64,000 bases of DNA from Pseudomonas sp. ANT_J12 (lineage in GTDB: Bacteria; Pseudomonadota; Gammaproteobacteria; Pseudomonadales; Pseudomonadaceae): positions 62,001-126,000 of the forward strand of contig NZ_VOBN01000005.1 of assembly GCF_008370045.1 (NCBI RefSeq), given 5' to 3'. The position numbers were made by a program, and so were the translations under genes. The notes beneath the pieces are model-generated. The model searched no databases. It had not been told where the DNA came from and was given only the letters and a program-made list of their open reading frames with translations. Every line of letters starts with the position of its first letter. Within the stretch, counting starts at the first letter, position 1. Shown piece after piece: positions 45,416 through 52,839 of this stretch.

Positions 45416-45865
45416 ATGAGCCTTTTCAGCTTTTTAAAAGATGCCGGTGAAAAAATCCTTGATGCGCTGACGCCGGACAAGGCCGAGGCCAACAGCGAGG
45501 CGCTGACCAAGCACGTCAAGGATGCACTGACGGGCATCGATACTTCCAAGATTCAAGTGAAGGTCGAAGGCGATAAAGTCATTGCTACAGGCGAAGCCGC
45601 GACACAGGAAGAGAAAGAAAAAATCCTGCTGTCGCTGGGTAACGTAGCCGGTGTCAGTGGCGTTGATGATCAGATCACTGTGACGGGAGGAGTGGCCACG
45701 CCAGCGAAATTCGTCACGGTCGAGAAGGGCGACACGCTCAGCGCGATTTCCAAGCGTGTGTATGGCGATCCGAACAAGTACGACAAAATCTTTCAGGCCA
45801 ACAAGCCGATGCTCAAGGATCCGAACAAGATCTATCCGGGGCAGTCGTTGCGGATTCCTGAGTAA
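45416..45865 (+). CDS. kbp: BON-LysM potassium-binding protein Kbp (YgaU)
   Basis: A 149-residue protein, the same length as E. coli Kbp/YgaU. A BON domain (about 25-88, VKVEGDKVIATGEAATQEEK) is followed by a LysM domain (VTVEKGDTLSAISKRVYGDP to YPGQSLRIPE). E. coli Kbp is a cytosolic K+ sensor. No signal peptide is present. Start with GGAGAG about 10 bases before. Confidence 0.9.
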   Translation: MSLFSFLKDAGEKILDALTPDKAEANSEALTKHVKDALTGIDTSKIQVKVEGDKVIATGEAATQEEKEKILLSLGNVAGVSGVDDQITVTGGVATPAKFVTVEKGDTLSAISKRVYGDPNKYDKIFQANKPMLKDPNKIYPGQSLRIPE

Positions 45866-45876
45866 GGCTCAAGACC

Positions 45877-45971
45877 TGTGGCGAGGGGGCTTGCCCCCGT
45901 TCGGCTGCGAAGCAGTCGTAAAGATTTTAGGGTCGCTTCGCAACCCAACGGGGGCAAGCCCCCTCGCCACA
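45877..45971. repeat. REP pair (TGTGGCGAGGGGGCTTGCCC type)
   Basis: The same kind of inverted REP as at 2971-3101, with a shorter spacer that includes GCTTCGCAACC. It follows kbp directly and is followed by two further REP units. Confidence 0.88.
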
Positions 45972-45974
45972 ATT

Positions 45975-46047
45975 GATCGTTCCCACGCAGAGCGTGGGAA
46001 CGATCAGAAATGGCGCAAGACCTGTAGGAGCGAGGCTTGCCCGCGAA
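45975..46047. repeat. two single REP cores of different types side by side
   Basis: GATCGTTCCCACGC joined to GCGTGGGAACGATC (45975-46005) lacks the nested inner arms of full REPINs, and TGTAGGAGCGAGGCTTGCCC (46023-46047 region) is a lone core of the second type. Together with 45877-45971 three REP families are packed in 170 bases between convergent genes. Confidence 0.8.
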
Positions 46048-46062
46048 GCAGTCGACGCGGTT

Positions 46063-46725
46063 TCAGAGGCCTGCAATCAACTCGCGATAATCGACCACCG
46101 CCGCAAACTCCGCCGTGTCCTTCGGCCCTTTGCGGCTGTCCGGCTCGCTCACGGCCAACAGATGCGCCACGCCAAATTGGCGCGCACTGCGCAGGATCGG
46201 CAACGTATCGTCGATAAACAGGCTGCGCGCCGGATCGAAACCGATGTCCGCCTGCAAGGCATCCCAGAACTGCGGGTTTTCCTTGGCAAAACCATAATCG
46301 TGGGAGCTGATCAAACGCTCGAAATACGGCGCCAGTTCAATCCGTTCCAGCTTGAGTGACAGCGAATCGCGATGGGCGTTGGTGATCATCACCACACGCT
46401 TGCCGGCCTGCTTGATCGCCGCCAGAAAGGTATCGGCATCCGGGCGCAGGGCGATCAGGTGTGCGGTTTCGAGTTTCAGTTCGCGTACCGGGATATTCAG
46501 CTCGGCGCTCCAGAAGTCCAGGCAGTACCACCGCAACTGGCCGGCATTGCGCTCAAACAGCGGCTGCAATTCCATTTCCGCCATGGCCCGGCTCACTCCG
46601 TGCAACTCGGCATATCGCTGGGGCAGGTGTTCCATCCAGAAATGGTTGTCGTAGTGCAGGTCCAGCAGCGTGCCATCCATGTCCAGCAGAACGGTGTCGA
46701 TGTCACGCCAGGGCAGCAGGGACAT
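46063..46725 (-). CDS. yrfG: GMP/IMP nucleotidase YrfG (HAD family)
   Basis: A 220-residue HAD hydrolase. Motif I DMDGTLL has Asp15 and Asp17; motif II is MITNAHR and motif IV FIDDTLPILRSA. YrfG dephosphorylates purine nucleotides. The start MSLLPWRDID with GGAG upstream is preferred to an earlier in-frame ATG at 46800. It is divergent from nudE with 90 bases between. Confidence 0.88.
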   Translation of the reverse strand: MSLLPWRDIDTVLLDMDGTLLDLHYDNHFWMEHLPQRYAELHGVSRAMAEMELQPLFERNAGQLRWYCLDFWSAELNIPVRELKLETAHLIALRPDADTFLAAIKQAGKRVVMITNAHRDSLSLKLERIELAPYFERLISSHDYGFAKENPQFWDALQADIGFDPARSLFIDDTLPILRSARQFGVAHLLAVSEPDSRKGPKDTAEFAAVVDYRELIAGL

Positions 46726-46815
46726 AAAAAACTTCTCCAGCGGTAAAAAAGATATCCGGCTCAAACAATCAGGATAGGCCGGGTATAGTAACGCGTTCAC
46801 GCCAAGGAGCTTTTC

Positions 46816-47382
46816 ATGCGCCAGAAACCCACCGTACTTGCCCGCGAGATTGTCGCCACCAGCCGTTTATTCTGCGTCGAAGAGCTGAAGCTGCGCTTTT
46901 CCAATGGCGTGGAGCGCACCTACGAGCGTCTGGTCGGCAAGGGCGCCGGGTATGGCGCAGTGATGATCGTGGCGATGCTCGATGCGGACCACGCGGTGCT
47001 GGTCGAAGAATATTGCGGCGGCACCGATGAATACGAATTGTCGTTGCCCAAAGGCTTGATCGAGCCAGGCGAAGACGTGCTGGCTGCGGCCGAGCGCGAG
47101 CTCAAGGAAGAGGCCGGGTACGGCGCGCGGCAGTTGGAGCATTTGACCGAGCTGTCGTTGTCCCCCGGTTACATGAGCCAGAAGATCCAGGTGGTCCTGG
47201 CCACCGACCTGTACGAAGAACGCCTGGAGGGCGACGAGCCTGAGCCGATGGGCGTGGACAAGGTCAACCTGCGCGAGTTGTCGGGCCTGGCCCAGAACCC
47301 CAAATTCACCGAGGGCCGTGCCTTGGCGGCGTTGTATCTGGCCCGTGACTTACTGACTCAACGTGGGGTGTTTTTGCCATGA
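46816..47382 (+). CDS. nudE: ADP compounds hydrolase NudE
   Basis: A 188-residue Nudix hydrolase. The Nudix box GLIEPGEDVLAAAERELKEE followed by AGYG spans 80-103 and is complete. It splits ADP-ribose, Ap3A and NADH. It overlaps cysQ by four bases (ATGA), so the two are one operon. Confidence 0.93.
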   Translation: MRQKPTVLAREIVATSRLFCVEELKLRFSNGVERTYERLVGKGAGYGAVMIVAMLDADHAVLVEEYCGGTDEYELSLPKGLIEPGEDVLAAAERELKEEAGYGARQLEHLTELSLSPGYMSQKIQVVLATDLYEERLEGDEPEPMGVDKVNLRELSGLAQNPKFTEGRALAALYLARDLLTQRGVFLP

Positions 47383-48212
47383 AATTGAATTTCCCCCATC
47401 CGTTGATGGCGCCGGTGGTTGAGCTGGCATTGAAGGCAGGCGATGCGATCCTGCCGTTCTGGCGTACTGGCACGGCCGTGACCGCGAAGTCTGATGATTC
47501 GCCGGTGACCGCCGCCGACCTGGCCGCTCATCATCTGATTCTGGCAGGGCTGACGGCACTGGATCCGAGCATCCCGGTGCTGTCCGAGGAAGACGCCGAC
47601 ATCCCCCAGAGCGTGCGCGCCGGGTGGCAGCGCTGGTGGCTGGTGGACCCGCTCGACGGGACCAAGGAATTCATTTCCGGCAGCGAAGAATTTACCGTCA
47701 ACATCGCGCTGATCGAACAGGGTCGCGTGGTGTTTGGCGTGGTGTCGATGCCAACCAACGGGCGTTTCTACGTCGGTGGCGCCGGGTTGGGTGCGTGGCG
47801 TGGTGATCAAGGCGAAACGCCGTTGCCGATTCAGGTGCGCGACGTGCCGGCGGCTGGCGAGGCGTTTACCGTGGTGGCCAGTCGTCGGCATTCCAGCCCG
47901 GAGCAAGAGCGCTTACTGGCGGGGCTGAGCGAAAGCCTGGGTGAGTTGCAACTGGCCAATTACGGCAGCTCGCTGAAATTTTGCATGGTCGCCGAAGGGG
48001 CGGCGGATTGTTATCCACGCCTGGCACCGACTTCGCAGTGGGACACGGCGGCGGCGCAAGGTGTGCTGGAAGGGGCGGGCGGTGAAGTGCTGGATTTGAG
48101 TGGTGCGCCGTTCAGCTATCCGGCGCGGGAATCGTTGCGCAATGAGTTCTTTTTGGCGTTGCCGGCGAAGGCGGCGTGGCGGGAAAAACTGCTGGAGCTT
48201 GCACGCGGTTAA
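47379..48212 (+). CDS. cysQ: 3'(2'),5'-bisphosphate nucleotidase CysQ
   Basis: A 277-residue inositol-monophosphatase-like enzyme that removes PAP, the by-product of sulfate reduction and sulfation. Metal-site motifs are EEDAD near 67, WLVDPLDGTKEF near 87 and WDTAAAQGVLEGAGG near 224. It links this region to the sulfur theme of the left end. Confidence 0.93.
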   Translation: MKLNFPHPLMAPVVELALKAGDAILPFWRTGTAVTAKSDDSPVTAADLAAHHLILAGLTALDPSIPVLSEEDADIPQSVRAGWQRWWLVDPLDGTKEFISGSEEFTVNIALIEQGRVVFGVVSMPTNGRFYVGGAGLGAWRGDQGETPLPIQVRDVPAAGEAFTVVASRRHSSPEQERLLAGLSESLGELQLANYGSSLKFCMVAEGAADCYPRLAPTSQWDTAAAQGVLEGAGGEVLDLSGAPFSYPARESLRNEFFLALPAKAAWREKLLELARG

Positions 48213-48314
48213 GATCGTTCCCACGCTCTGCGTGGTAACGCCTCAAGGGACGCTCCGCGTCCAGTGACGCGGAGCGTCACGGGCTGCATTCCCACGCAGA
48301 GCGTGGGAACGATC
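48213..48314. repeat. REPIN (GATCGTTCCC type)
   Basis: Inverted REP cores with nested GGACGCTCCGCGTCC and GACGCGGAGCGTCAC arms, immediately after the cysQ stop and between convergent genes. Confidence 0.87.
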
Positions 48315-48328
48315 AATGTCAGCCCGGC

Positions 48329-48784
48329 TCAGCGGTGCAGGACGTACTGCCCGGTAAACGTCACCGCACTCTCTTCACTCCCCACATTCACAATCCGCGA
48401 CTGCAGCGTCAACCGCGCCCGGCCATAACGCTTGTACATCGCCACAAACTTCTTCCAGGTCACCGCGCCCGGCGCTTGGCATATGGCGATGGCATCGGTG
48501 GTTACCGGCAGCGGGTAATGGATCTGGCCTTCCTGAATCACGATGTGCCCGTCCTCAATCCCTTCTTCACGCAAGCGCAAATGCAGCCAGCCCCAACCCG
48601 CCAGCACCGCGCCGCAATACAGGCTGCCGCCGAACATGGTGCTTTTGTGATTGACGTTGGCCTCCAGCGGCAAGTGCAGGCGCAGTTGCTGGTCGTGCCA
48701 GTCGAGCACCCGGAGGCCCATGTCCCGCGTGAGGGGGATGTCGTGGTGCAGGATCGATTCCAGGTGACGACTGTCGCGGCTCAT
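48329..48784 (-). CDS. YiiD C-terminal-type hotdog thioesterase
   Basis: A 151-residue protein with the thioesterase pattern NVNHKSTMFGGSLYCGAVLA near 51-70 and HIVIQEGQIHYPLPVTTDAI. It likely acts on acyl thioesters. The start MSRDSRHLES (48784) follows GAGAACC. It lies 40 bases downstream of dctD in the same direction, so it may be the third gene of the dctBD transcript. Confidence 0.8.
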   Translation of the reverse strand: MSRDSRHLESILHHDIPLTRDMGLRVLDWHDQQLRLHLPLEANVNHKSTMFGGSLYCGAVLAGWGWLHLRLREEGIEDGHIVIQEGQIHYPLPVTTDAIAICQAPGAVTWKKFVAMYKRYGRARLTLQSRIVNVGSEESAVTFTGQYVLHR

Positions 48785-48824
48785 GCACGGTTCTCTTGTT
48801 TGAAGATGATGATGGGACGGTAGC

Positions 48825-50219
48825 TCAATCGAGGTCATCGGTGTGGCTGTGGGCGCCGCCGTCGGCGAAGTTCAGCCCGTGCTTGCGCAGTTTGTCGTGC
48901 AGGGTCTTGCGCGGAATGCCCAGGGCTTCGGCGAGGCTGCGCACCGAGCTGTGGGAGCGCGCCAGCTCGGCGGCAATCAGGGTTTTTTCGAAGTTTTCCA
49001 CCTGCTCGCTGAGCCCGCCGCTGACCACTTCGACCGTGGTGCTGACGCCGCCGTCCGGAGCGCTGTTGTCCAGGGCCAGTTCCAGGCCGAGAGCAAAGCG
49101 TTCGGCGGCGTTTTGCAGCTCGCGGACGTTGCCTGGCCAGGTGTGGCGCAGCAGCAAAGCCCGTTGCCCCGGTTGCAGTTCGTGGGGCGGCAAACCGTGG
49201 CGGGCGCTGGCTTCGTCGGCGAAATGCTGGAACAGCATCAACGCATCTTCACCGCGTTCGCGTAGCGGCGGAATGCGTAAGGGCGCGACGTTCAGCCGGT
49301 AATACAAGTCGGCGCGGAAACGTCCCTGATCGGCGGATTGGCGCAGGTCTTCCTTGGTGGCGGCGATGACGCGGATGTCCAGCGGGATCAGTTGATTGCC
49401 GCCCAAACGCTCGACCACGCGCTCTTGCAACATGCGCAGCAATTTCACCTGCACATCCAGGCTCATGCTCTCGATCTCATCGAGAAACAGCGTGCCGCCG
49501 TTGGCGAATTCGAACTTGCCGATGCGGCGTTTTTGCGCGCCAGTAAACGCGCCGGGTTCGTGACCGAACAACTCGCTTTCCACCACCGATTCGGCCAGGG
49601 CCCCGGCGTTGATCGCCACGAACGGACCGTTACGACGGCTCGACAAATCGTGCAGCGCCCGCGCCACCACTTCTTTGCCGGCACCGGTTTCGCCGAGGAT
49701 CAGCACGTCAGCCTTGGTCGCCGCCAGGGCGCCGATTTGCTCGCGCAGGCGCAGCATCGGTGCTGACTGCCCGACTAGTCGGGCGCTCAGTTCATTGCGG
49801 TCGCTCAGGGCCAGGCGCAGGCTGCGGTTGTCCAGCACCAATCGGCGCAAGGCCAGGGCGCGGCGCACGCTGTCGAGCAGGGCGTCGCTGGCGAAGGGTT
49901 TTTCCAGGAAGTCATAGGCCCCGGCGCGCATGGCCTGCACCGCCAGCGGCACGTCGCCGTGGCCGGTGATCAGCAGCACCGGCAGCTCCGGGTCCTGGGC
50001 ATGCAGCTCGGTCAGCAATTCGAGGCCGTCCATGCCGGGCATGCGAATGTCACTGACCACCACGCCCGGCCAGTCGCGCTCCAGTTGCCCGGCCAGGCCC
50101 TTGGCTTCGGCCAGGGGCAGGATTTTCAGGCCGGCCAGGTCCAGGGTCTGGCTCAGGGCCTGGCGCAAGTGCGGATCATCGTCGATCAACACGACCTGGA
50201 TGCGGTTATCGATGGTCAT
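48825..50219 (-). CDS. dctD: C4-dicarboxylate response regulator DctD (sigma54-dependent)
   Basis: A 464-residue NtrC-type regulator. The receiver has its Asp in VVVSDIRMPGMDGLELL; the AAA+ domain has Walker A GETGAGKE and the sigma54 contact GAFTGA; a Fis-type HTH ends it (LAEALGIPRKTLHDKLRKHG). It activates transport genes for succinate, fumarate and malate. The ATG overlaps the dctB stop by four bases. dctB-dctD beside rmlC is the order I recall from P. aeruginosa, but dctPQM is not here. Confidence 0.88.
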   Translation of the reverse strand: MTIDNRIQVVLIDDDPHLRQALSQTLDLAGLKILPLAEAKGLAGQLERDWPGVVVSDIRMPGMDGLELLTELHAQDPELPVLLITGHGDVPLAVQAMRAGAYDFLEKPFASDALLDSVRRALALRRLVLDNRSLRLALSDRNELSARLVGQSAPMLRLREQIGALAATKADVLILGETGAGKEVVARALHDLSSRRNGPFVAINAGALAESVVESELFGHEPGAFTGAQKRRIGKFEFANGGTLFLDEIESMSLDVQVKLLRMLQERVVERLGGNQLIPLDIRVIAATKEDLRQSADQGRFRADLYYRLNVAPLRIPPLRERGEDALMLFQHFADEASARHGLPPHELQPGQRALLLRHTWPGNVRELQNAAERFALGLELALDNSAPDGGVSTTVEVVSGGLSEQVENFEKTLIAAELARSHSSVRSLAEALGIPRKTLHDKLRKHGLNFADGGAHSHTDDLD

Positions 50220-52030
50220 GCACTTCGGTCCTCGGACGGTTGCAGGCTCACGCCGGGTGCGCCGGCGCGCAGCTTCAGGGTAATCAGGGCGCCGCCCTCC
50301 TTGTGGTTGGAGAACGACAGTTCACCACCGAAGGCGCGCATCAACGTGTCGCAAATCGCCAACCCCAACCCAAGGCCCTGGGTGCGGGTCTTGGTGGTGT
50401 AGAAAGGTTCGCTGGCGCGACCCAGGGCTTCCATGCAAAACCCCGGGCCGTTGTCGCGAATGTACAGGTTGACGCCATCGGCGGTGGATTGGGCACTCAG
50501 CCAGAGTTTACGCGGCGGACCTTTTTCGGTCAGGGCGTCGAGGGCGTTGGCCAGCAGGTTGCCGAGCACCTGGCGCAACCGGGTTTCCCCGGCCTCGACC
50601 CACAACGTGGCCGCCGGCAGGTCGCGGATCAGCTCGACTTCCATGCTGCGCCGCCGCTTGGCCAGCAACGCCAGGGCATCGTCCAGCGCCGGTTGCAGGG
50701 CCACGCTTTCCGGGGCGTGGCGATCGCGGCGGGCGAAGGCGCGCAAGTGGGCGATGATCGAGGCCATGCGCCCGGTCAGTTCGCTGATCAGCTTGAGGTT
50801 GCCCCGGGCATCGTCGGTGCGCTGGTGATCGAGCAGTACTTCGGCGTTTTCCGCGTAGCTGCGGATGGCCGCCAGCGGTTGATTGAGTTCATGGCTGATG
50901 CTCGCGGACATCGTCCCCAATGCTGACAACTTGCCGGCCTGCACCAGATCGTCCTGGGCGCGCACCAGTTCCTGCTGGGCCTGTTCGCGCTCCAGCACTT
51001 CCTGTTTCAGGCGCCGGTTGAGGCCTTCGAGGTCGCTGGTGCGCTCGGCCACCCGGCCTTCCAGTTCGCGGCGGGCCTTGGCTTCGAAGGCGATCCGCTC
51101 CAGGTAATGGCGACGGCGCTGCATCATCAGCCCGAGCAGCAACATCAACACCAGCAAGGTGGCGCCACCGATGGCCACGACCGTACGCACCGGGCGGTCG
51201 ATCAGGGTGCGTGGCGCGAGGATGCTGACGTTCCAGCCGGTTTCCGCAATCGACTGGGTCTGGGTCAGCCAGGCATTGGGGTTGAGCTTCAACGGCTTCG
51301 GATCGCGGGTCGGGTAGGGCTGGATCGCGCTGATGGCTTTGTTCTCGTCATCACTCAACGCGCGGGTGGAGCGAAAACGCCACTCGGGCCGCGACGTGAG
51401 AATGACCACGCCGTTGTTATCGGTCAGTAGCAGTTGTTCCGGGGTTTTGCCCCACAGGCTTTCGGTGTGATCGAGATCGACCTTGACCACCAGCACGCCG
51501 ATGACTTTTTCGCCTTCGCGCACGGCGGCGGCGAAGAAGTAACCGCGCTTGGCCGAGGTGGTGCCCAAGCCGAAAAAGCGTCCGAGTCGCCCGGCCATGG
51601 CTTCACTGAAGTACGGCCGGAAGGAGAAATTGCGCCCGACGAAACTGTCGTGTTTGTCCCAATTGGACGCGGCGAGGGTCTTGCCGCTGGTGTTCATCAG
51701 GTACATGACTTCGGCGCCGGTCTGGGCGCTGATGTTTTTCAGCAGGCGGTTGGCGTTGCCTTGGGTGACGCCATCGTCAGGCGCCCCGAGCACGGCGCGC
51801 AAGGCGGGGAGGTCGCCGAGGATTTGCGGCAATACTTCATAACGGTGCAGGGTGCCCAGCAGGTTGGCGACGTAGAGGTCGAGGGTCTGACGATTCTGCC
51901 CGGCCAGTTCACTGCGGTAGTAGCGCTCCGCCAGATGCTGCAACGGCCACAGCAACGGTGCCAGGCACAGCGCGAGCAGGGCCAGGCTGCGCCAACGGGG
52001 TCTGCGGGGAAGGGTCGGAGTCATGGGCAT
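50216..52030 (-). CDS. dctB: C4-dicarboxylate sensor kinase DctB
   Basis: A 604-residue membrane kinase. A membrane segment near 14-32, a periplasmic double-PAS (dCache-like) sensor with RNFSFRPYFSEAMAGRLGRF near 130-150, a second membrane segment near 285-307, a coiled-coil linker (RRLKQEVLEREQAQQELVRA), the phosphoacceptor SISHELNQPLAAIRSYAENA and an ATPase domain ending GLGLGLAICDTLMRAFGG. It senses C4-dicarboxylates in the periplasm and phosphorylates DctD. Confidence 0.88.
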   Translation of the reverse strand: MPMTPTLPRRPRWRSLALLALCLAPLLWPLQHLAERYYRSELAGQNRQTLDLYVANLLGTLHRYEVLPQILGDLPALRAVLGAPDDGVTQGNANRLLKNISAQTGAEVMYLMNTSGKTLAASNWDKHDSFVGRNFSFRPYFSEAMAGRLGRFFGLGTTSAKRGYFFAAAVREGEKVIGVLVVKVDLDHTESLWGKTPEQLLLTDNNGVVILTSRPEWRFRSTRALSDDENKAISAIQPYPTRDPKPLKLNPNAWLTQTQSIAETGWNVSILAPRTLIDRPVRTVVAIGGATLLVLMLLLGLMMQRRRHYLERIAFEAKARRELEGRVAERTSDLEGLNRRLKQEVLEREQAQQELVRAQDDLVQAGKLSALGTMSASISHELNQPLAAIRSYAENAEVLLDHQRTDDARGNLKLISELTGRMASIIAHLRAFARRDRHAPESVALQPALDDALALLAKRRRSMEVELIRDLPAATLWVEAGETRLRQVLGNLLANALDALTEKGPPRKLWLSAQSTADGVNLYIRDNGPGFCMEALGRASEPFYTTKTRTQGLGLGLAICDTLMRAFGGELSFSNHKEGGALITLKLRAGAPGVSLQPSEDRSA

Positions 52031-52128
52031 CGAGCGCCTGGGGGGACAGGCGCATTATGCCTAGGGTTGCGGGCGCAGTCTGCGCAGCTGCGGCACCGCA
52101 CGGCTGAAGTGAAGATTCAGGCAGGGTT

Positions 52129-52674
52129 TCAGGAAAAGACGTCAGCGTCCTTAAAGAACGCCGCCGCTGCATCCTTGCCCGACAGTTTTGGCGCCTCATC
52201 CAGTTGCCAGTCGATGCCCAGGTCCGGATCGTCCCAGCGAATGGCGCGTTCGGCCGACGGGGTGTAGTAGTCGGTGGTTTTGTAGAGGAATTCGGCGAAC
52301 TCGCTTAGCACCACGAAGCCGTGGGCGAAACCTTCCGGGACCCACAGTTGACGATGGTTGTCGGCGGACAGGCGAACGGCGACCCATTTGCCGAAGTGCG
52401 GCGAGCTGCGGCGAATGTCCACCGCCACGTCGAGCACTTCACCGGCGGTGACGCGCACCAGTTTGCCCTGGGTATTTTCCAGTTGGTAGTGCAGGCCGCG
52501 CAGCACGCCTTTTTGCGAGCGGGAATGGTTGTCCTGAACGAACTGCGTGTTCAGGCCGGTCGCTTCTTCGAAAGCCTTGGCGTTGAAACTTTCGTAAAAG
52601 AAGCCACGCTCGTCACCAAATACCTTGGGCTCGATGATCAGGACACCGGGCAGGTCGGTGGTGACTACGTTCAT
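52129..52674 (-). CDS. rmlC: dTDP-4-dehydrorhamnose 3,5-epimerase
   Basis: A 181-residue cupin epimerase of dTDP-rhamnose synthesis. Marks are DERGFFYESF, GVLRGLHYQ with catalytic His62, GEVLDVAVDIRRSSPHFG and WVPEGFAHGFVVLSE. It is full-length, but rmlB, rmlD and rmlA do not accompany it, unlike in P. aeruginosa. The start MNVVTTDLPGV with GGAGAAAA before it is preferred to upstream in-frame codons. It is divergent from the fusion gene at 52840. Confidence 0.93.
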   Translation of the reverse strand: MNVVTTDLPGVLIIEPKVFGDERGFFYESFNAKAFEEATGLNTQFVQDNHSRSQKGVLRGLHYQLENTQGKLVRVTAGEVLDVAVDIRRSSPHFGKWVAVRLSADNHRQLWVPEGFAHGFVVLSEFAEFLYKTTDYYTPSAERAIRWDDPDLGIDWQLDEAPKLSGKDAAAAFFKDADVFS

Positions 52675-52839
52675 GGGTTTTCTCCAGCGATAGAAAAGAT
52701 GGGGGACATTCTTGCGCAAAGTGCTGGCGGGCGCGAGTGCGGCGATGTCTTTTGCCCCGTGCCGATCAGGGGCGGGGGGTTGCGTATCGGCCGCAGCGGT
52801 GGCGATATATGCGCCTAATAAAATCTCAGGGGTCGTTGT

